From Bimuria novae-zelandiae CBS 107.79 (Eukaryota; Ascomycota; Dothideomycetes; Pleosporales; Didymosphaeriaceae), in assembly GCA_010015655.1 (NCBI GenBank), contig ML976702.1, positions 351,061 through 415,060 of the forward strand: DNA of 64,000 nt. The letters run 5' to 3'. Below are positions 57,310 through 64,000 of this stretch, one piece after another. A program made the translations under genes and the position numbers. The notes under the pieces were generated by a model. The model made no database searches. It was not told the DNA's origin and saw only the letters and a list, made by a program, of their open reading frames with translations. Numbering within the stretch: position 1 is the first letter of the stretch; every line of letters begins with the position of its first letter.

Positions 57310-59494
57310 TTAGGGAACTGGTGAAGCCCCGCATCGTTCGTCCCCACTTGGCCGCTCCGGCGCGTGCTCAGGGTGGTGTAGGAACTCTACCGTGCCCGTG
57401 CACCCAACGCGCAACGCGCGGAACACCACGCATATGACACCTTTTTATCCTAACACAGCACAACAACGATAACAGGCATTAATAAAGCAGTTATAGAAGC
57501 AAAAAGTATATCTTTAAAAAAGAAAATCTTATAAATAAAAATAGCTTAAAAGTATAGCGTTATTTACTTAACTTTAACGTATAAAGTAGAGCTTAGTACG
57601 TATTCTTACTAAGAAGATATAGTAACGCGTTAGAACCTTAGCCTATAAAAGGAGGTAAAGCTTATAAAGTATATAAATAAATTTATAAAAAAATACTTTT
57701 TACATATAAAAAAAATAGTTTAAGATTTCGCTTTAAATATCGCTAAGTATTAGGTCTTTAAAAGCTAAGTATTACGCTTCTTAAATTATTATAATAATAA
57801 GCTTATGTGTTAATTTACCATATTTATAAACTAGCAACGCCACATCGCTAGGGCCGATTCCGCGCGTTGGCCGACGGCGCGCATTAGGTGCACGGGCACG
57901 GTATAGGCAGAACCAGACCGTCGTAATTCGACATATCCTCGAGCCCGGGCGGATGCAACCACGTGGTCTCCCTGCGCTCGAAACCCTCAGGGGTTGTGAA
58001 CGTCTCGTCAGAAATAATCTTTGGCCCCTGGGAACGAGGTAGGCTTCTAATAACGTGTGTGTTCGGCTTCTCCCTATCGCGGACGATGGACCATCGCTGG
58101 TTTGCACCAGTGCACTCTGGGAGCTTTTCCGCTGGCACCTCGACTAGTTCGTTATTGGAGCTGTACCCGAAGTGGCGCGCAGGCAGGATTTCGGTCTCGT
58201 AGACGGGCTGGATGTAGTGGTAGACGTCGTGGTTGTGTATCTCACGGTATATGCGCTCCTCGATGATCTCATGCTCGTGCGGTTTCACGGTCTCGTGAAC
58301 GACCTCTACTCGGATGTTAGTCAAAAGCCGCAGGACGAAAGGGTTTCACTTGCCTGGAACCCATCGCGTTTCCTTGTCCACATCTTTCGTGTCCCGTAAG
58401 TCCATTACTCCATCCAGATTGGCTCGTAGTCCGTTGTTGTGGCCTTCCGGACCACCCCCGATCGCTTCTTGAAGATCCATAAGACCGCTCTTATCCTTTC
58501 TGCGCCCAGAAGACTCGTGCTTTGTATCAGACTTATCGAAATCGTCGCTCCCGTGTCGTTTTCGCCTCGGTGTGCTAACCTTAGACTCATCCCGAGCTGC
58601 GCGTGTAGGCCATTTCTTGCGGTTATAGGGTAGAGCCTGGGGGTCCTTAAAGTGAGGGAGTATGCCATCGATAAGACTACCTTTGGTAGGCACCCCCGAT
58701 CCGAGCGTGTATTTTGGACTAAGAGACGCCAAAGACCCGCGGGCAGAATCCGGTGATCCCAGAGACTCAATGGAGGCTGCGACAGATTTTCGCCACACTG
58801 ATAGAAGTTAGTGGTTATTACAGCAGGTTTATTCATCTAGTTGGCATAGAGCTCCAATGCTTGCGAGCGCTAAGCATTGTGGCATTTGTCCGTAGGCCAA
58901 CATACCGTTATAATCAGCTTGTGCAGATGCACCGCTCGCTTGCCGGCCTTTGAGCGAGGTTTCTCGTGAGGGCATGGAACCGTAACGCTCCACGTTTCTG
59001 TCCGCGATGTCTCCGTTATGCCTCATCTCACCTGCGCCTGTCCGCAATCTGCTGTCTCCACCGAGACTCATGAAATCTACGTCGGCGCTAGGTACGCTGC
59101 TAATTTGACTACCCGGAGAGACAGGCGAAGTCACAGCGGGCAAGTAAGCTCGATAGTCATCCTCAAAGGAGTAGTCCGTGTCGGGAACATGTTCTGGGGA
59201 CGGTGCATAATCCTGGGTGCCGATGGCGTGACCTCCGTTGACGCCAATAGGATGCTGTGTTGACGACCTGCGACTTCCACGCCTGCTGCTGTCATGGTGG
59301 CTCGGTGGCTTACTCGTATGTGTAAAATAATCGTGCTCTTGTTCGGCTGGACCCGACTCGCCCCCTTGTGTTCGTCGATGTTCGAGAAGTTACGCTGGGC
59401 CCGGACGAGGTTCTTGATGCGAGGGTGTTGCTTCGGATACCGAGCCTTTGCTGCGGGAACCTTTCTTGAACAAAGACCTTAGATTGCGCTTCAT
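57310..59494 (-). pseudogene. unrecognised conserved-type gene, cut by a MITE and an internal stop
   Basis: Start ATG 59494 (MKRNLRSLFKKGSRSKGS). Exon 1 runs to 58906, exon 2 is 58797-58354, exon 3 starts at 58305. Intron 1 is 108 bp (GTATGT...CAG). Intron 2 is 48 bp with a GC-AG pair and strong donor AG|GCAAGT plus branch ACTAAC. Exon 1 holds an in-frame TAA at 59390-59392 (one C-to-T change from CAA). Exons 1-2 are polar and Ser-rich. Exon 3 has a His/Glu-rich core (VVHETVKPHEHEIIEERIYREIHNHDVYHYIQPVYETEILPARHF summarised: repeated HE/HN/HY pairs, then LPARHF). I recall similar unnamed fungal proteins but no function. The MITE at 57390-57901 replaces the end after DGLVLPI with ...PCPCT and stop. 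Without it the frame would go on as EFLHHPEHAPERPSG to a TAA at 57310-57312. Confidence 0.75.
57390..57901. mobile_element. 512-bp MITE derived from pogo-2
   Basis: Flanked by TA (57388-57389, 57902-57903). Both ends carry the pogo-2 terminal repeat (CCGTGCCCGTGCACC...). The left ~455 bp match the left part of pogo-2 (60404-60880) and the right ~50 bp match its right end. The middle 1.6 kb, with the transposase, is missing. It is a non-autonomous deletion derivative inside a gene. Confidence 0.9.
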
Positions 59495-60401
59495 TAAGTA
59501 ACGAAAGGAGTGGAGCGCGCTAGGAGGAGTCGGTAGGAGGTGTGCCCGTTATGAAATAAGACAAATGAGGACATCTGAAGGATGCCTCTTGAGTCGAGGC
59601 GTGGCAGAGATGGCAGCTTCGTGGCCCTCAGGAACTAGCATACATTCCACCTTCTTGCTATTGCCGCGTATGCTAAGGGGTAGGGACTTCCAAAGAACGG
59701 CCTGGAAGGCGATGTAAGGCTAGCAAAGCGGAAGTGGCAAGACTCGCCAAACGCTCAAAGCCACACTGACGTATCGCTCAGGAGCTACTGCGTTCTACCA
59801 CGAAGGTTTTACCCGCGGGGACGCCGAGATTCCTCACTTCAGGACTAGGTCGTCGAGAAGCTCCGCTTTCACAAACGAACTGGGATCTCAAACTCATTGA
59901 GAAGTCTGTTCTTTCCCAATATTTGCAAAGAGCATTTTTCTTTTGCTCAGAGACCTAGAACAGCAGTAGCTTCGCACTTTGGAGGTGTATCGCTCCTGCT
60001 TGGGCGCCCCATAATGACGTGAAACTTCCCGTAGCGGAGACCTTGACATACTAGGAGGCTCGTCGGTGTAGACACGTACCGCGGATACCAGGGTAGGCGA
60101 TGCGTACCCATTTTGTTTCGCTGTTGTTCTGAAAAGCAATAGGGATGACGTTCGGGGGGGTAGGCCCGCGGGATCGTCACTGCAGGCCCGCATTCCGCGC
60201 AGTAGAGTCCACGTTGATCACGGGCTGTTCATCCACAGTTCTGGAACAGTGACATCTCTTATTGTCGAAGCGAAGACGCCGATTCGCTGCAAGCATCGTG
60301 AATGTGGAGCACACTTAGCGGGAAACAAGAGATCTGTTGTTCCTGCCACGAAGGGGGACGTGCACGGATACCCTGCCGAGACAGTCAGTGCGCCGCGACA
60401 C
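59495..60401. other. intergenic region before pogo-2
   Basis: About 900 bp of normal composition. The open frame 59894-60193 (minus) has no recognisable features. It is the upstream region of the interrupted gene. Confidence 0.4.
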
Positions 60402-60403
60402 TA

Positions 60404-62537
60404 CCGTGCCCGTGCACCCAACGCGCGCCGTCGGCCAACGCGCGGAACACCATCCACATGACACTTTTTCATCCCAACACAGCACAACAACAATAACAGG
60501 CATTAACAAAGCAGTTACAGAAGCAAAAAGTACACCTTTAGGAGAGAAAATCCTATAGATAAAAATAGCTTAAAAGCATAGCGTTATTTACTTAACTTTA
60601 ACGCGTAAAGTAGAGCTTAGTGCGCGTTCTTACTAAGAGGATATAGTAACGCGTTAGAACCTTAGCCTATAGGAGGAGGCAGAGCTTATAAAGTACATAG
60701 ATAAGCTTATAAAAGAACACCTCCTACCTATAAGAGAGATAGTTCAAGATTTCGCCTTAAATATCGCTAGGCATTAGGTCTTTAAAAGCTAGGTATCGCG
60801 CTTTTTAGATTATTATAACAATAAGCTTACGTCTTAATTTACTATATTTATAGACTAGCAACGCTACATTGCTAACTCTAGTAATAAGTACAAGCTATAC
60901 TACAACGCGCTACGTAATAAAATTAAATTTTATAAGATAGAGCCTGCGCACATATATAATATAGATAAAAAAGGCTTTATAATTAGAGCTATTAGTAGAT
61001 AGAAGAGAATCTTTAGCAAGCGTTAATTTAAGAAGAAACCCTTTAGGTAGATACTATAGGATAGTAATTATAAGTAAGTAAGCCTTATAGCATGTGTGTG
61101 CGCGGATGGATCTGCTCTTCCTCTAGGCCTTATATATCTGGCTAAATCTTAGAATATTCAGAGCACCTGGGTGGAGGATGTAAAGGTGAGAGAATATATA
61201 GCCTTCTTTAGAGTATCACCTAGTGGCTAGAGTAACGATAGCCTAGGCCTTGCTTGGCTATAACAGGTGTTCTAGCGCTTTACTATATCTAAAGCTTAAA
61301 GAAAGTACCGCCTATTACTCGTAAATAGCTATAAGAGTTACCTAACTAAAGAGTTTTTAGAGTATTACCACTAGTATAAGATTCTTATAAGTATCTATCT
61401 ACCTCACAGCACGCACACGCTTTAGCCACTTAATATAATAATATTTAAGCCTCTTAGTACAGCATACTTAAAGAAGCTAAGAGAGCGCCTCTTTAAGCAC
61501 AAAAGCCTAGTACTAGTAAAGAAGCCTAACTTCTTCTCGCTATTCTAGGATACCTAGGTGGCTAGCTTTACTAAATTAAATATACTTAGCTCCTTTAAGG
61601 TAGTGGGCGTGAGCCTATTTAACCCTAACGTTATACTAGATAAGTTTATAGACAGCGACTCCGAGACTGTAGAAGATAGTAACTCTAACGCTACTATTTA
61701 TAAAGAAGAATAGTAGAAGGTTTTACATCGAGTAGCAAGGCGTGCGTTAAGGGGTGTAATAGAGAAAGATACATTAATTATTTAGCAATCGCTCTACTAT
61801 ATAGCTATCCAAAACACCCTTATAAGGAGCGAAAATAAAGGCCTAATAGACGCTCTTACTACTAAGAGGAAGCGAGAAAAGCAAGACAAGCCTCTAGCTT
61901 TGCTATAACACTACAAGTACTAGGGACCATACATAATGTGGACTCCTTGCTCCTTTCGAGAAGCGCGCACACGGATAAGGTTAGTAAAGCGTAAGGTAGA
62001 AGGGGAGGAGTTCTAAAAAGAAGAGGTAAGAAAGTTAAAGGCTACTACTATAGCGTATAAGAAGTAAATTATAGAAGAGAAGCGCTAAATAGTAGTAAGG
62101 GAGAAGAAAGAGTAAGAGAGAAAGCATATAAAAGAGCGCTAAGCTATTAATACGCGTAAAGCTAAAAGAGCACGTAAAAAATAGTAGCGTAACTCTTAAA
62201 ATAGATCTTAGACTACATAAAAATATAAGCGCAAGGCCTTATAGTAATAAAAGGTTAAAAAAAAGTAGAAACGTGGTTCTGTAGCTATGCAAAGTAGTAG
62301 TATTACTTATAAGCTATACTTAGCACTTGCACCTATAGTAAATAGCCACGACTATAAAATACTTTAACTACGTAAATTTTAGTAGTAAATTCTGTCGCAT
62401 AGGCCTATAGATCACTCTACTAGAAAATCTAGTAATAATAACTATTATATGTAACTCTACGGCCCTAAGTTTGCTAGTAATAACTAGGGCCAATTCCGCG
62501 CGTTGGCCGACGGCGCGCGTTGGGTGCACGGGCACGG
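60404..62537 (+). mobile_element. pogo-2, full-length pogo/Fot1-like element
   Basis: 2,134 bp with TA duplications (60402-60403, 62538-62539). Terminal inverted repeats are long, GC-rich and, as far as I can read, identical for about 44 bp (CCGTGCCCGTGCACC...GCGCGGAA). The interior is AT-rich. A decayed plus-strand transposase is readable: HIYNIDKKGF (first Asp), ACVCADGSALP, LGLAWL, LLLVNSYKSY (family LLILDGHGSH; Asp to Asn) and a C-terminal TIYKEE. Stops are frequent. Confidence 0.9.
60900..61710 (+). pseudogene. pogo-2 transposase (DDE_1), broken
   Basis: Frame fragments between stops follow the DDE_1 order. NIDKKGF near 60958 and VNSYKSY near 61315 mark the catalytic positions; the second Asp is lost. 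The HTH part lies upstream (about 60590-60850) and is also broken. Confidence 0.75.
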
Positions 62538-62539
62538 TA

Positions 62540-64000
62540 CCGTGTCCGTGCGCGTAATGCCCGGATTCGCGTAATGCCCGCGCAGCACCAAACACCCTAA
62601 CTTCAGCACGCGATAACTCCACCAATATGGATCCGTATCAGGATGCGATTGATGAAATCGAATCGCGAGAGCCAGGAGAAGATTTTTCATATACAGAAGT
62701 GGCTACTAGGCGTGGACTTGAGCGATCTACGTTGGGCCGAAGGCATCGGGGAGTAACGCGCCCTCGATAGGTCAAGAACATTAACTAGCAGAAACTCACC
62801 CTACAGCAAGAGGAGGAGCTTGTTTAATATATTAAAAGACTTATAGAGAGATATATGCCTCCTACTAGAGAGATAATACAGAACTTCGCCTCTACGATAG
62901 CAAAGGAGCCAGTTAGCAAAAGCTAGGTTACGCGCTTCATTAACCGACACAGCATTTATCTTATCTTATAATAGGCAGTCGGCATGGACAGTAATTGCCA
63001 TAAAGCTAATTTAGTAGATAAATATCGCCTCTTTTTCAACCTTCTGCACAGTAAGATAGATTAATATTATATAGATCCTCGTTATATCTACAATATAGAT
63101 AAGAAAGGCTGCCTAATCAGTATCGTTAGTAGATCAAAGAGGATATTCAGCAGACGAATGTAGGAGAAGAAGGAAGTTAGGGCATTACTCTAAGATAGCA
63201 ATCGCGCATGGATCACGCTCCTGGCATGTATCTGCGCTAATGGATCAGCTCTACCGCCAAGCCTCATCTATGAGGCTGTCAACAAGGGCATCCAATTAAG
63301 CTAGGTAGAGGATATTAAGGCAGGATATCATGAAGTCTTTATTACCTTATTACCCTCTAGCTAGACGAACAATAATATCGGGCTTGCTTAGCTTAAGCAG
63401 GTGTTTAATCGCTGTATAAAAGAGAAGACTTAACAATTATATTAACTTTTAATTATAAATAGCTACGGATCTCATGTTACTATAGACTTTATTAACTACT
63501 ATAATTAGAATAAGATCCTACTTACTATTCTGCCTCCTTATTTAACTTATACGCTTTAGCTACTTAACGTTGCGATATTTAAGCCTCTATTAACAGCCTA
63601 CTTAGCAGAGCTATTAAGATACCTTTATAGAAGCTAGGGCCTAGCTTCTATTACTAAAGACAACTTCTTCCCCCTATTCTAGAATGCGTAGAAGGCCTCC
63701 TTTAAGGAATTAACTATCCTTAGCTCTTTTAGAGCCACAGGCATATCGCCACCTAATCCTACACTAAACATTAACTTTTCCAGGTCACCGAAAGGTCAAT
63801 ATCCATTAATTTTTCGTTAAAACATAACTTAAATACCTTCGTAAATCTGTTTTCTAGCGTCCTCTTTTAGCTATAGGCGTTGTGGCAGGCGCGCTGCCCT
63901 ATTTTCTCTTTTAGCTCCTTAGTAAGCTAAAATCTTTTTAAAATAGCCCGTGCGCCGCTTAGATTTTCACGTTTAGTTAAAGGCTATAACTATAGCTAAG
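62540..64000 (+). mobile_element. pogo-3, partial at window end
   Basis: It begins directly after the TA shared with pogo-2. Its left end (CCGTGTCCGTGCGCG) contains two GCGTAATGCCCG units. A plus-strand DDE_1 transposase starts at ATG 62627 (MDPYQDAIDEIESREPGEDF) with an open, well-kept HTH beginning (TEVATRRGLERSTLGRRHRG), then TAG at RPR*. Later motifs readable between stops: YIYNIDKKGC, ACICANGSALPPSLIY and INSYGSHVT (Asp to Asn). The right end is beyond the window. Confidence 0.82.
62627..63700 (+). pseudogene. pogo-3 transposase (HTH_Tc5/DDE_1), broken
   Basis: Same family as the pogo-2 transposase but a different subfamily by sequence. The first 47 codons are open, then stops recur every 20-60 codons. 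Catalytic Asp residues appear as NID (kept) and INSYGSH (second Asp changed to Asn). Confidence 0.8.

Overview
The window is nuclear DNA of a filamentous ascomycete (Pezizomycotina; I infer Dothideomycetes, without a database search). The signs are compact genes with 41-191 bp introns, most with GT...CTRAY...AG signals, KP4-like and other small secreted proteins, an RGS-LOV photoreceptor gene, and AT-rich transposon blocks. Those blocks carry TAG/TAA stops and G-to-A/C-to-T differences of the kind left by repeat-induced point mutation (RIP).

Layout. (1) 450-2111: a carotenoid/stilbene oxygenase gene. (2) 2751-32200: a transposon stack of about 29 kb. A Tad/I-type LINE (2751-8191, minus) is cut near its 5' end by a hAT element (8192-21119, 8-bp duplication CCGCTGAA). 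That hAT carries a Copia element (9945-19711, duplication AACGT), which carries a second Copia (14050-19429, duplication TCTCT). A 1.15 kb host-like island separates it from a second, inverted copy of the same hAT (22276-25413, duplication CGCGGGGA). A third Copia (26586-31862, duplication TATAT) sits in an AT-rich relic. (3) 32306-38120: a truncated and an intact Cupin_5 (DUF985) gene, an unrecognised four-exon gene, and a KP4-like secreted protein. (4) 39152-44356: a hAT relic with a Fot1/pogo element inside it. (5) 45201-56107: a gene-rich stretch with a small cysteine-rich secreted protein, RNase P subunit RPP40, a Sir2/Hst1 deacetylase, an F-box protein, an RGS-LOV photoreceptor gene with two apparent single-base frameshifts, and the CK2 regulatory subunit. 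(6) 57310-64000: a degenerating gene cut by a pogo-derived MITE, the full-length parent pogo element, and another pogo element abutting it and running off the window.

The conserved genes (SIR2, RPP40, CK2 beta) are ordinary chromosomal genes and do not form a pathway. The most informative material is the dated nesting of transposons, a mosaic Copia LTR, a MITE with its parent 3 kb away, the doubly damaged gene it interrupts, the frameshifted photoreceptor, and two small secreted-protein genes flanking the 39-44 kb transposon island. I found no wholly new defence or biosynthetic system.
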